Below, in pieces: positions 25,788 through 34,431 of a DNA stretch of 64,000 nucleotides. The translations under genes and the position numbers were made by a program. Under the pieces are notes generated by a model. The model saw nothing but the letters and a program-made list of their open reading frames with translations. It ran no database searches and was not told the origin of the DNA. Position 1 is the stretch's first letter. Each line of letters begins with the position of its first letter. This DNA comes from Alcaligenaceae bacterium (GTDB taxonomy: Bacteria > Pseudomonadota > Gammaproteobacteria > Burkholderiales > Burkholderiaceae_B), in contig JACCER010000001.1 of the NCBI GenBank assembly GCA_013416445.1, positions 124,001-188,000 of the forward strand, given 5' to 3'.

Positions 25788-26568
25788 AGGACGATAGTTT
25801 TTCGATTTCATGTGCCGTCTTGATGAGCAGCGGCGCAATGGTGTTGGTAATGTGATCTGTAGTCAATTGCTTGATTGAGCCGCCACAGGTCAATACCAGC
25901 CGGCGACCAAAATTTTTCAGGTAAAGCGGGACGGCAACACCGGTTACGCCATTGCGCCAATCGTGAATAGACGTGCAATAACCATGCGTACGATAGTCGT
26001 GTATGGCTTTGGCCGCAAGCTGGTCGAGCTCTGCGGGTTTGCGCTTTCTGTTGGTGGCCAGGTGGTGCAGAATGTTGTTTCGCTCTGCCGAACTGCATGA
26101 AGCCAGGTAGGCTCGCCCCATCGCGCTGGTGTCCAGGGCCACATGGGCGCCGACTTCCAGTGGCTGGGCCAGGGTGTTGTGGCTGGTAATGCTCTCTATG
26201 ATGAGCATGCTGTAATCTTCACAGGTGGCCAGGGCTACCAGACTGTTGGAGTGGTCTGCGAGTCTTTGCATGTAAGGCAGAACCAGCGGACGCAGCGCCA
26301 TACCCCCCAGCATGGAATAGCTTAGCGAAAGTACCTTGGCACCTAAACGATAAGCGGAGTGCTGTGCGTCGTATTCCAGGTAGCCTTGTTTGACCAGGGT
26401 GTGCGTCAGGCGCGATACCGTTGACCGGGGCAGCTTGCTGAACCGCGCCAGTTGGCTGTTGGTCAGCAGAGGGTGGTTGACCCGGAAGCAGTCCAGCAGC
26501 GCCAGCCCGCGTGAAAGGGCAATAACGATTTGCCTGTCGTTGGGGGCTGGTGCTGTCTGTTCATCCAT
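25783..26568 (-). CDS. IclR family transcriptional regulator
   Basis: A 261-residue regulator: N-terminal winged helix-turn-helix (about 15-75; LLTNSQLARFSKLPRSTVSR) and a C-terminal ligand-binding IclR domain (about 85-255; STSIHDWRNGVTGVAVPLY). Overall it resembles PcaR/PcaU/PobR-type activators of aromatic catabolism. It is 20 bp downstream of the CoA-transferase gene on the same strand, so it is probably transcribed with it and controls the divergent CoA-transferase/dehydrogenase promoters. Its effector is probably an acid or its CoA ester. Confidence 0.9.
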   Translation of the reverse strand: MDEQTAPAPNDRQIVIALSRGLALLDCFRVNHPLLTNSQLARFSKLPRSTVSRLTHTLVKQGYLEYDAQHSAYRLGAKVLSLSYSMLGGMALRPLVLPYMQRLADHSNSLVALATCEDYSMLIIESITSHNTLAQPLEVGAHVALDTSAMGRAYLASCSSAERNNILHHLATNRKRKPAELDQLAAKAIHDYRTHGYCTSIHDWRNGVTGVAVPLYLKNFGRRLVLTCGGSIKQLTTDHITNTIAPLLIKTAHEIEKLSSS

Positions 26569-26588
26569 TTAGAACCTGGCTGTTGTCG

Positions 26589-27812
26589 TCAAATGATGTT
26601 TTGCTTGCGGTAGGATATCAGAGCCTCTTCAGAGAGTCCAAGCAGGCTGGACAGTATTTCATCAGTGTGTTCGCCAAGCAAAGGCGGAGCCAGACGATAT
26701 TGCGTTGGGGTTTTCGACAAACGGATTGGGCTGGTAACGGTATCTACTTTGTGTCCGTCAGGGTGGGTAATGGTTGTGCGCAATTTTCTGTGCTGAACCT
26801 GTGGGTCCTGGAAGGTTTGTGCATAGTTATTGATGGGGCCACAAGGAACGCCATACTTCTCCAGTTGTTCCAGCAGGTATTCGCGCTTATGGCTTGCCAA
26901 TATGGAAGCTACTTTGGGTATGAGTGCGTCTCGGTTGCTTAGACGGCCAGGGGTCGTGATGAACAAGGGGTCTTTGCCGAGATCGGGGAACTCCATGGCT
27001 TGGCAAAACTTCTGCCATTGGCCATCGTTGGCTATGGCAAGAATGATTTCCCCATCGCTGGCGTCGAATACACCGTAGGGCACTGCATTGGCATGTGCGT
27101 TGCCGTAGCGCTTGGGTATGTTGCCAGTGGCGAAATAATTGGCAATCTGATTTGATCCAAATGCGACGATACAGTCAAGCAGGGAGGTATCGATGTATTG
27201 TCCGATACCTGTTTCCGCCCGGTGCACCAGTGCGCCAAGGATGGCAATCGTGGCATACAGGCCAGTTGTAATGTCGGCTGCTGCGACACCGACCTTCTGA
27301 GGACCGCCTCCAGGCAGGTCGTCTCTTTCTCCGGTGATGCTCATCAAGCCGCCCATGCCCTGAAAGACATAGTCATAGCCGGGTCGATGTGAGTACGGGC
27401 CGTCTTGGCCAAAGCCTGTGACTGAGCAGTAGATGATATTGGGATGAGTTTGTTTGATGCTATCGTAGTCTAGCCCGTAGCGCTTGAGGTTGCCTACCTT
27501 GTAGTTTTCAACCAGAACATCGCAATGGTCCAGCAACTGGCGAATGATTTGCTGCCCGTTGGCGGTTGAAATATCGACAGTAATGGATTTTTTCCCACGG
27601 TTGGTTGACGAAAAATAGGTGGAATCAGGCAAGAACCCGCCTTTGCCGTCGCTTAACCAGGGGGGACCCCAACTTCGAGTGTCGTCGCCAACTCCGGGGC
27701 GCTCCACCTTTATGACTTCAGCGCCCAGATCTGCCAGATTTTGCGTACACCACGGGGCGGCGAGAATTCGCGATAAATCAAGAACGCGAATATGAGAAAG
27801 AGCACCTTGCAT
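26589..27812 (-). CDS. family III (CaiB/BaiF) CoA-transferase
   Basis: A 407-residue enzyme that moves CoA between carboxylic acids. Visible signatures: LDLSRILAAPWCTQNLADLG at the N-terminus, VERPGVGDDTRSWGPPW, NRGKKSITVDI, the PGYDYVFQGMGG motif, and the conserved aspartate in IDTSLLDC (equivalent to the catalytic Asp of formyl-CoA transferase). Divergent from the acyl-CoA dehydrogenase at 27957 with a 144-bp shared control region. A paralogue lies at 60528-61694. The substrate acid is unknown. Confidence 0.92.
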   Translation of the reverse strand: MQGALSHIRVLDLSRILAAPWCTQNLADLGAEVIKVERPGVGDDTRSWGPPWLSDGKGGFLPDSTYFSSTNRGKKSITVDISTANGQQIIRQLLDHCDVLVENYKVGNLKRYGLDYDSIKQTHPNIIYCSVTGFGQDGPYSHRPGYDYVFQGMGGLMSITGERDDLPGGGPQKVGVAAADITTGLYATIAILGALVHRAETGIGQYIDTSLLDCIVAFGSNQIANYFATGNIPKRYGNAHANAVPYGVFDASDGEIILAIANDGQWQKFCQAMEFPDLGKDPLFITTPGRLSNRDALIPKVASILASHKREYLLEQLEKYGVPCGPINNYAQTFQDPQVQHRKLRTTITHPDGHKVDTVTSPIRLSKTPTQYRLAPPLLGEHTDEILSSLLGLSEEALISYRKQNII

Positions 27813-27835
27813 TAGTCAACCTTGAACGTAAAGAA

Positions 27836-27894
27836 AGAACCTGATTTTGCCGGTTCTATTAGGTATAAAGCAAGCGCAATTCCATTCTGCGGAA
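27836..27894. promoter_or_regulatory. candidate IclR operators in the divergent promoter region
   Basis: Two palindromes lie in the 144-bp gap between the divergent CoA-transferase and dehydrogenase genes: AGAACC-N10-GGTTCT (27836-27857) and TTCC-N7-GGAA (27880-27894). Position and symmetry suit binding sites for the IclR protein encoded next door. No binding evidence exists. Confidence 0.35.
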
Positions 27895-27956
27895 CGGTGC
27901 TCGGTATTTTTCACAGATAGTCTTAGACTGCAATTAGTGCCAACCAAGGAAAAGAC

Positions 27957-29840
27957 ATGAATACATTGACTCCGTTTGATTTGAAATCCGCTATCGGTCT
28001 GCAAAACGAGCAACCTACAGCCGCCGAAGTGCCGCTAGGAAAAGACGAGGGCGCACTGACGCCATTCAATCTGCCTGCTGCCATTAATGTGGAAGATGTC
28101 AACAATGTGCCTATCGAGGCATTGGTTGCTCCCGATTGCAGAGGAATGAATTATTGGGACATAGACCCCGCCCTGGCAGATTTGCTGGCTCTTCATCTGC
28201 CCGAAGACGTACTGGCATTTATAACCCCACATTTGCGCAAGCTTGGGGGGGTTGCCGGTGACCGCCTGGACGAACTGGCCATGATCGCCGACAAAGAGCG
28301 CAACAAGCCCGTACTGCGCACGCGATCGCGTTTTGGCGTTGATGAGGATTGGGTGGATTACCATCCCTCCTATCGCGAAATGGAAAAAATCGGCTACAGC
28401 GATTTCGGCATTCATGCAATGTCTCGCACAGAAGGCGTCCTGGGCTGGCCCGAGCGCTATTTGCCTCTTGCCAAGTATGCTTTTCAATATCTTTTCGTTC
28501 AGGCTGAGTTTGGCTTGATGTGCCCTATCAGTGTCACTGACAGCTCAACCTATTTAATCGAGCGCTATGGCAACGAAGAACTCAAGCGCCGTTTTCTGCC
28601 AGGCATGACCAGCACCGATCCCGCCAAGCTGCTCAAGGGAACACAGTTCATGACTGAACGCGGGGGTGGCTCTGACATCGGAACCAACCGCTTGAAGGCC
28701 GTCCAGGAAGATGGTCATTGGCGGCTCTACGGTGACAAGTGGTTTTGCTCGGCCGTAGATGCCGATGTCGTGTTGCTGCTGGCGCGTCCGGAAGGTGCGG
28801 CGGGCGGCACGAAAGGGCTGGCGTTATATGCCATGCCGCGTCGTCTCGATGACGGCAGCCGCAACACATATCGTATTGGGCGTCTGAAAGACAAAATGGG
28901 TACGCGCTCCATGCCCAGCGGGGAAGTGCTGTTCGACGGAGCAGTGGCTTATCTGGTTGGCGATGTCAACCGGGGACTCAAGCAAATGCTTGATCAGGTT
29001 AATTTGTCGCGGCTGTCGCACGGTGTCAGGGCTGCTGCCATGATGCGCCGTTGCTGGAACGAAGCAATGGTCGTGTCCAATTTCCGGGTTGCGTTTAAGC
29101 ACCGCCTGATCGATCTGCCTTTGCATCGCCGCCAAATGATGAAGTTGCTGCTCCCTACTGAACAGGCCTTGTCCATCTTTACGTATAGCGCACAGGTCAT
29201 GCAGCGCGCTGACGACGGCGATGCGCAGGCAAAGAGCGAACTGCGCATGTTGACGCCGCTGTTCAAGTTCCGGGCTTGCCGCGATAACGTCAAAGTGGCT
29301 ACGGGCTCTATGGAAGTGCGTGGCGGTAACGGCTATATCGAAGACTTTGTCAACGAAAAATTGGTGCGCGATTCACATATCGGTGTGCTCTGGGAAGGCA
29401 CGAGCAGCGTCAATGCGCTCGATGCCGTACAACGCGCAGCTGGCAAAGATGGTGCTCATAACGCCGTTGCCGAGTCCATGAAAGCCTGGCTGAGCGCTTC
29501 GCAAGGTATTCCAGAAGCATTTTCAAACCAGTTGGCACAGGAAATTGAAGATGCACGCAAGTTCATGGGTGAAAGCGTTGGCACGCCTGAAGGTGAAGCC
29601 AATAGCCGTGAAGCCGCATCGCGCATGTATCACGCCATCAGCGCTGTGCTGTTGGCCGGGGAAGGCGCCCGTATCGGTAGCAAAGGAGGGGACGCACGCC
29701 GCTTGCTGATTAGCAGGCAAGTCCTGATGCACCGTTTGGGTATTGGAAAACGCGACTCTAAAAAGGAACTTGAAATAGAAGCTTTGCTGCTGAATAACAA
29801 CCCAGTGTCACTGGCGCTTGCTCAAGAGCTCGTCAGCTGA
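27957..29840 (+). CDS. acyl-CoA dehydrogenase (AidB-like, long form)
   Basis: A 627-residue flavoprotein of the acyl-CoA dehydrogenase superfamily. The N-terminal 70 residues are an extra segment. The core shows FMTERGGGSDIGTN (middle domain, FAD/substrate contact), GDKWFCSA, LKDKMGTRSMPSGE, RFxxxRLI region and SMEVRGGNGYIEDF near the C-terminal domain. The EGTSS motif after LWEG is characteristic of the AidB-like subgroup. It should oxidise an acyl-CoA to the enoyl-CoA, the step after CoA transfer. Starts after CCAAGGAAAAGAC. Followed after 48 bp by a Bug receptor. A 566-residue paralogue sits at 58624. Confidence 0.9.
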   Translation: MNTLTPFDLKSAIGLQNEQPTAAEVPLGKDEGALTPFNLPAAINVEDVNNVPIEALVAPDCRGMNYWDIDPALADLLALHLPEDVLAFITPHLRKLGGVAGDRLDELAMIADKERNKPVLRTRSRFGVDEDWVDYHPSYREMEKIGYSDFGIHAMSRTEGVLGWPERYLPLAKYAFQYLFVQAEFGLMCPISVTDSSTYLIERYGNEELKRRFLPGMTSTDPAKLLKGTQFMTERGGGSDIGTNRLKAVQEDGHWRLYGDKWFCSAVDADVVLLLARPEGAAGGTKGLALYAMPRRLDDGSRNTYRIGRLKDKMGTRSMPSGEVLFDGAVAYLVGDVNRGLKQMLDQVNLSRLSHGVRAAAMMRRCWNEAMVVSNFRVAFKHRLIDLPLHRRQMMKLLLPTEQALSIFTYSAQVMQRADDGDAQAKSELRMLTPLFKFRACRDNVKVATGSMEVRGGNGYIEDFVNEKLVRDSHIGVLWEGTSSVNALDAVQRAAGKDGAHNAVAESMKAWLSASQGIPEAFSNQLAQEIEDARKFMGESVGTPEGEANSREAASRMYHAISAVLLAGEGARIGSKGGDARRLLISRQVLMHRLGIGKRDSKKELEIEALLLNNNPVSLALAQELVS

Positions 29841-29888
29841 AATCAGTCATTTCCCCGTCATAGCAATTTAAATAATATCGAGACAACT

Positions 29889-30863
29889 ATGCATACAACG
29901 CTCCGACCTCTTCGTTTTCTTTTGTATTCTGCAGTGCTGGTATTACCGGTTTCAGGTGCGTATGCCAATACGTATCCTGAGCGCCCGATTCGCATGATTG
30001 TGCCTTATGGCGCAGGGGGCCCCACCGACATGCTGGCACGTGCTTTGTCACAACGATTGTCGGAGCGGCTTAAGCAGCCCATTATTGTCGAGAACAAGCC
30101 GGGCGCCGGCAGCATCATAGGTGTTGAGTACGTTGCCAAGGCACAACCCGACGGCTACACGCTTTTGTTTACTGCCGGCGGCGCGCTGGTTATTAACCCG
30201 GCCATGAATTCAACGCTTCCGTATAAAGCAAGTGATTTTGCTCCGGTATCCAGCGCCGCTACTTACACCATGTTCCTGGCGGTTAATCCAAAGCTGGGTT
30301 TCAAATCGATCAAAGACTTGATCGACTACGGCAAAGCGAATCCTGGAAGCTTGTCGTATGGTTCGGCGGGTAATGGCACGTCGAATCATCTTGCAGGCGA
30401 ACTATTGCAAGACAAGGCGGGGATCAAGCTGATTCATGTGCCGTACAAGGGGAATGCGCCAGCAATGAGCGATGTGATTGGCGGTAATATTTCAATGATG
30501 TTTGACCTTCCGTCGACGAGTTTGTCATTTGGCAAGACGGGTCAGGTCAAGTTGTTGGGTACTACAGGCCAAAAACCAGACCCCTTGGCGCCCGAAGTGC
30601 CCGCGATTTCGAAAGAAGTTCCGGGCTACGACGTAACGTCTTGGTTTGGTGTGTTTGCGCCGGCAAAAACAGCACCAGCCATAGTCAACAAGTTGAGCGA
30701 ATCAATTGTTGAGATTTTGAAAGATCCAACAGTAAGTGCAGCTTTAGTTGGCCAAGGATATCAGGTCTCTGGAAGCACTCCGGCCAAGCTTGCCGAGATG
30801 ATAGAAACTGATTCCAAGCTTTGGGGTGACTTGATCAAACAAGCCAATCTTCAGATTAAATAA
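29889..30863 (+). CDS. Bug/TctC family periplasmic solute receptor
   Basis: A 324-residue receptor with signal peptide (cleavage after GAYA) and mature start NTYPERPIRMIVPYGAGGPT. Other Bug landmarks: ENKPGAGSIIG, GTSNHLAGELL and a C-terminal helix. It directly follows the acyl-CoA dehydrogenase, so it probably delivers the carboxylic acid that the divergent CoA-transferase activates. Good evidence for a substrate-specific catabolic module, although the acid cannot be named. Confidence 0.92.
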   Translation: MHTTLRPLRFLLYSAVLVLPVSGAYANTYPERPIRMIVPYGAGGPTDMLARALSQRLSERLKQPIIVENKPGAGSIIGVEYVAKAQPDGYTLLFTAGGALVINPAMNSTLPYKASDFAPVSSAATYTMFLAVNPKLGFKSIKDLIDYGKANPGSLSYGSAGNGTSNHLAGELLQDKAGIKLIHVPYKGNAPAMSDVIGGNISMMFDLPSTSLSFGKTGQVKLLGTTGQKPDPLAPEVPAISKEVPGYDVTSWFGVFAPAKTAPAIVNKLSESIVEILKDPTVSAALVGQGYQVSGSTPAKLAEMIETDSKLWGDLIKQANLQIK

Positions 30864-30988
30864 GGTTTTGGTAAAAAGCCATTTTTAAAAAGATCATTTA
30901 CTTAAAGCGCATTATGTCTATGATCCGCGAAAATGGCTTTTCCTTCCTTAATCAACATCAATAAAATTCGCAATTCATCATTTTGTTT

Positions 30989-31024
30989 GTCGGATTACGC
31001 GCTTCGCGCTAATCCGACCTACGA
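30989..31024. repeat. REP-like palindrome, copy 2
   Basis: GTCGGATTACGCGC-TTC-GCGCTAATCCGACCTACGA. Arms pair almost perfectly. It lies between the Bug receptor and the convergent thioesterase gene, ending at the latter's stop codon. Confidence 0.85.
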
Positions 31025-31459
31025 TCAGCGGCGCTTTGCAAAGCGCTTCATGATGGCCTGTGCCGTGCCCACCAGGGTGTCGTCGGCATGCAGGGTTCCG
31101 TCAAGAAAGGTCAGTGAGCCGGCTTCATGGCTAATCTTGCCCCGGGCTATCAGCAACTGCCCCAAGCGGGATGAGCCAAGAAAGTTGACGTTCAATTGCA
31201 CTGTAACGCAAGGCACCTTGCCTGCGCTGTTCCAGGCAATGGTGCCAAGCGCATGGTCTATCAGGGCGGTAAGCGTGCCGCCATGCACGACTTCAGCCAG
31301 GTTCAAGTGTTCGTTGCGTACACGAATGGCATATGCCCACTGATCCCCTTCACGTCGTGCAAGCAATGGCCCGAGTGTACCCATAAGACCAGGCTGATCG
31401 TGTGGGCGCCAGGCGCCTTCCACTGGCGGTGTTGGTATGGTGCTTACTGCTGCTGTCAC
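31025..31459 (-). CDS. PaaI-type hotdog-fold thioesterase
   Basis: A 144-residue acyl-CoA thioesterase-like protein. The hotdog motif HGGTLTALIDHALGTIAWN (about residues 78-96) holds the catalytic Asp and the long central helix. Further strands VTVQLNVNFLG and LIARGKISHEAG fit the PaaI/YbgC-like fold. It probably releases CoA from small acyl-CoAs and may serve the neighbouring catabolic genes, though it is convergent with them. REP copy 2 directly follows its stop. Confidence 0.87.
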   Translation of the reverse strand: MTAAVSTIPTPPVEGAWRPHDQPGLMGTLGPLLARREGDQWAYAIRVRNEHLNLAEVVHGGTLTALIDHALGTIAWNSAGKVPCVTVQLNVNFLGSSRLGQLLIARGKISHEAGSLTFLDGTLHADDTLVGTAQAIMKRFAKRR

Positions 31460-31810
31460 TGTTTTACTCCAGGGAAAATAGCTGGTACGAGAGTTGTTTT
31501 GCGTGTTGTTTCTGGGTGGCCCGGGCCATGACTGGCGCCACGCGGATGCTTGGGTTCGGTTTAGGTATTTTTTGAGGGGCAGTGCTGGCTATGTCGGGCT
31601 TGTAATCGGGTGCTCTGTGTAATACCTGGATTCTATCAGGCGTATACTTGAACCCATACAGACACCTCTCGTGATTACCAGTCTTGGGTTCGTGGTTGAA
31701 TTCCACAGGCGTGTCCGTTCCCCGACCTACGAGCTGAAAACCCACGATAATGGTGAGTGAAAATTGCCTTAAAGAACCGGGCAATTTTATTTCTGTTACC
31801 GGAGTCCTAC
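31460..31810. other. 351-bp intergenic region without recognised gene
   Basis: Between the divergent thioesterase and DsbA-type genes. A minus-strand frame (31464-31784) is open, but its residue composition is not protein-like and I see no family match. The part near 31740-31800 (AT-rich, with TTGCC/GGCAA arms around 31768-31794) probably holds the promoter of the downstream gene. Confidence 0.4.
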
Positions 31811-32461
31811 ATGACTGTTCGAATCAAGATCGATTTTGTTTCTGATGTTTCGTGCCCGTGGTGTGCGGTGGGCCTGAGTTCATTGGAACTTGCGCTGGCT
31901 CGGCTTGATGGCGAGATCCAGGCCGAGATTCATTTTCAACCTTTTGAACTGAATCCAGATATGCCGCCGGAAGGGCAAGACACGGTAGAGCGGCTTGCAC
32001 GCAAATACAACATGACCCCAGAACAAGTGCGCCAGAATGGCGAGGCTATCACGGCGCGAGGCCGCGAAGTGGGCTTTACGTTCAATATGGATAAACGCAC
32101 CCATACCTACAACACCTTCGATGCGCACAGGCTGTTGCACTGGGCCCATCTTGAAGGGCATCAATTGGCGCTGAAGCATGCACTTTTGAAGGCCTATTTC
32201 ACCGACGGTGAAAACCCCAGCGCGCCCGAGGTGTTGATAAGACTGTGCCATGAATCTGGGTTAAACGCCCAGCGCGCCCGCGAAATCCTCGGTTCCGATG
32301 AGTATGCCGCCGATGTTCGCGAGCGTGAGCGTTTCTATGCAAAGCAGGGTGTTAATGCTGTGCCAGCCATTATCATCAATGACAAGCACTTGATCCAGGG
32401 TGGACAGCCCCCCGAGGTATTCGAGGGGGCGTTGCGCCAGGCTGCGGGAGCAACGGCGTAG
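31811..32461 (+). CDS. DsbA family oxidoreductase, FrnE-like
   Basis: A 216-residue cytosolic thioredoxin-fold protein. The ATG at 31811 follows GGAGTCCTAC and starts MTVRIKIDFVSDVSCPWCAV with the CPWC redox motif near residue 15. The helical insertion (about 60-170) and cis-proline segment VNAVPAIIIN are typical of the FrnE/2-hydroxychromene isomerase-like branch. No signal peptide. FrnE proteins act in thiol-disulfide exchange or isomerisation; the substrate is unknown. It converges with the gamma-glutamyltransferase gene. Confidence 0.88.
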   Translation: MTVRIKIDFVSDVSCPWCAVGLSSLELALARLDGEIQAEIHFQPFELNPDMPPEGQDTVERLARKYNMTPEQVRQNGEAITARGREVGFTFNMDKRTHTYNTFDAHRLLHWAHLEGHQLALKHALLKAYFTDGENPSAPEVLIRLCHESGLNAQRAREILGSDEYAADVRERERFYAKQGVNAVPAIIINDKHLIQGGQPPEVFEGALRQAAGATA

Positions 32462-32500
32462 ACAGGGCGGCCCTCCTGTTTGTCCTGGTGCAGGTGGCCG

Positions 32501-34162
32501 TTAAAAGCCCATGGCTGCACCGTCTCCGCGCGGATCGGCTCCCCCTTCGAAGAAACCATTGGCGCGATCAATGCGTATTGCCTGTGCATGGCCCAGGGTG
32601 CCATCCCACTGGGATGCCATGCTTACCGGTTGCCCGCGCAGGCGCAGTTCGCGTGCAGTTTCATCGGGAATGCGTGATTCCAGCCAGAGGTTGCGCGATT
32701 CCATGCCCCAGGTACGGCCCATCAGCCAGCGCGGAGCTTCGATGGCTTGCTGAACGTCGAAACCGAAGTCGATCAGGCGGGTGAGCAAGGCTGCCTGGGT
32801 TTGTGGCTGGCCTTCGCCGCCCATGGTGCCGTACGCCAGCACTGGTTCGCCGTCTTTGAGCAGCATGGCGGGAATAATAGTGTGGAAGGTGTGCTTGCCT
32901 GGCTCCAGCCGGTTGGGGTGCTGTTCATCGAGTGAAAAGAAACAACCCCGGTTTTGCATGATGACCCCGGTATCCCCAGCCACTACTGCGGAACCAAAAT
33001 CGTGGTAAATGGACTGGATGTTAGACACCACCAGCCCATCAGTATCTGTTACGCAGAAATAAACCGTGTCTCCGTCGGGAATACGGTGATCGAAGTCTGT
33101 GCCATAACGCAGGCCCGGTTCGATCTGCGCGCCCGTTAGCGCTTGCGTGGGCTGGATCAACTGACGTCGTTGCGTAGCGTAGTCTTTTGAAAGCAGCTGC
33201 TCCAGCGGAATGTTGACGAAATCGGGGTCGCTCAACCATTCATCACGATCGGCGAAGGCCACTTTTACTGCTTCTACGATATGGTGGTAGTAGTCTGCCG
33301 TGCCTTCACCCCACGAGGCAACATCAAAGCCTTCAAGCAAATTCATGATTTGCAAGGCTGCAAAACCTTGCGTGCTGGGCGCAAACTGCACGACTTCGTA
33401 GCCGCGGTATGTGGTTGAGATCGGTTCTACCCATTTTGCCTGGTATTTGGCGAAATCTTCAGTACGCAAAGGCGAACCGGCGGCGCCAAGCGCTTCACAG
33501 ATGCGTTGTGCGATCGGGCCTTCGTAGAATCCCGCACGAGCACCCTTGGCGGCAATTTGCTCAAGCGTGTGTGCCAGATCCGATTGCACCAGCCGTGCGC
33601 CTTCGCGTTGGGGCTTTCCTTCGGGCAGATAAATCCGGGCTGTGTCGGGATACCGCGCAAGAATATCGGCGTCATCGGCCAGCCAGTCGGCCAGCGAGCG
33701 TGTTATTGCCATGCCATCGCGGGCATAGCTGATGGCATCGGTAAACAGTTCCGCCCAAGCTATGCGGCCATGGCGCTCATGGGCGAGACGCCATCCATCA
33801 ATCACCCCTGGCGTGGTCAATGCCGCCAGTGGGCCGCGCGCCGGAATCTGGTCGGTGCAGGCTTGTTGACGATAATAGTCGCGGGTAGCCGCCTGCGCAG
33901 CAGGACCAGCAGCATTCAAGGCCTGGACCCCGCCCGTGTTGGGCCCTGCGATCAACCAGAATCCGTCGCCGCCTATGCCCGCCATGTGCGGGTATACAAC
34001 GCAAAGCGTTGCATTCACGGCGATGGCGGCGTCAACTGCGCTGCCTCCGCGACGTAGTATGTCGAGGCCGGACGCCGATGCAAGATAGTGTGGCGATGAC
34101 ACCATGCCTCGTGAAGCGAGGACCGGAGGGCGTCCTGTACGTGGGCCGTTAGCGTGGCTCAT
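32501..34162 (-). CDS. gamma-glutamyltransferase family protein
   Basis: A 553-residue Ntn-hydrolase of the gamma-glutamyltranspeptidase family. The N-terminal GMVSSPHYLASASGLDILRR and GGSAVDAAIAVN motifs, and the autocleavage site at T366 (PDGDT-VYFCVTD), divide it into a large and a small subunit. Unlike secreted GGTs it lacks a signal peptide, so it may be cytoplasmic and act on another gamma-glutamyl or acyl amide. Its start overlaps the end of the small membrane protein as ATGA (34159-34162), and a lactate-permease-type carrier is upstream, so it is part of an uptake-and-hydrolysis operon. Confidence 0.9.
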   Translation of the reverse strand: MSHANGPRTGRPPVLASRGMVSSPHYLASASGLDILRRGGSAVDAAIAVNATLCVVYPHMAGIGGDGFWLIAGPNTGGVQALNAAGPAAQAATRDYYRQQACTDQIPARGPLAALTTPGVIDGWRLAHERHGRIAWAELFTDAISYARDGMAITRSLADWLADDADILARYPDTARIYLPEGKPQREGARLVQSDLAHTLEQIAAKGARAGFYEGPIAQRICEALGAAGSPLRTEDFAKYQAKWVEPISTTYRGYEVVQFAPSTQGFAALQIMNLLEGFDVASWGEGTADYYHHIVEAVKVAFADRDEWLSDPDFVNIPLEQLLSKDYATQRRQLIQPTQALTGAQIEPGLRYGTDFDHRIPDGDTVYFCVTDTDGLVVSNIQSIYHDFGSAVVAGDTGVIMQNRGCFFSLDEQHPNRLEPGKHTFHTIIPAMLLKDGEPVLAYGTMGGEGQPQTQAALLTRLIDFGFDVQQAIEAPRWLMGRTWGMESRNLWLESRIPDETARELRLRGQPVSMASQWDGTLGHAQAIRIDRANGFFEGGADPRGDGAAMGF

Positions 34163-34419
34163 GGATTTTTCCTTTTAATAATAGTTGTAGGGGCGGCATC
34201 AACAAGCTCGGATGCCGGGGAGGGCGCGCTTCGGGGCGGCCCTAACAACAGGCGCTGCAGGGGCGGTATCAGGCCGCCGCAGGTCAGCGCCAGTAGGCCA
34301 GACCACCAGAGCAAACGATGTTCAGTGGTTGTGCCTATGCTGATCAATGGGAACGCAGCCATCATCAAAACGAGCGATACGCTTAGGTAGGCGAGTCGGT
34401 TCTTGAATAGAGCGATCAT
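34159..34419 (-). CDS. small membrane protein (86 residues)
   Basis: Two hydrophobic segments (about residues 9-29 and 36-56) with a proline-rich hydrophilic tail. No recognised family. The stop overlaps the start of the gamma-glutamyltransferase gene as ATGA, and it begins 12 bp after the permease gene, so translation of all three is probably coupled. It may be an accessory subunit of the permease. The coupling makes it likely to be a real gene. Confidence 0.7.
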   Translation of the reverse strand: MIALFKNRLAYLSVSLVLMMAAFPLISIGTTTEHRLLWWSGLLALTCGGLIPPLQRLLLGPPRSAPSPASELVDAAPTTIIKRKNP

Positions 34420-34431
34420 GGTTTTTTCCTG

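Noticed and set aside
31464-31784. A 106-codon minus-strand frame between the thioesterase and DsbA genes.
   Set aside because: No recognisable motif, no ribosome site, composition like translated non-coding DNA.
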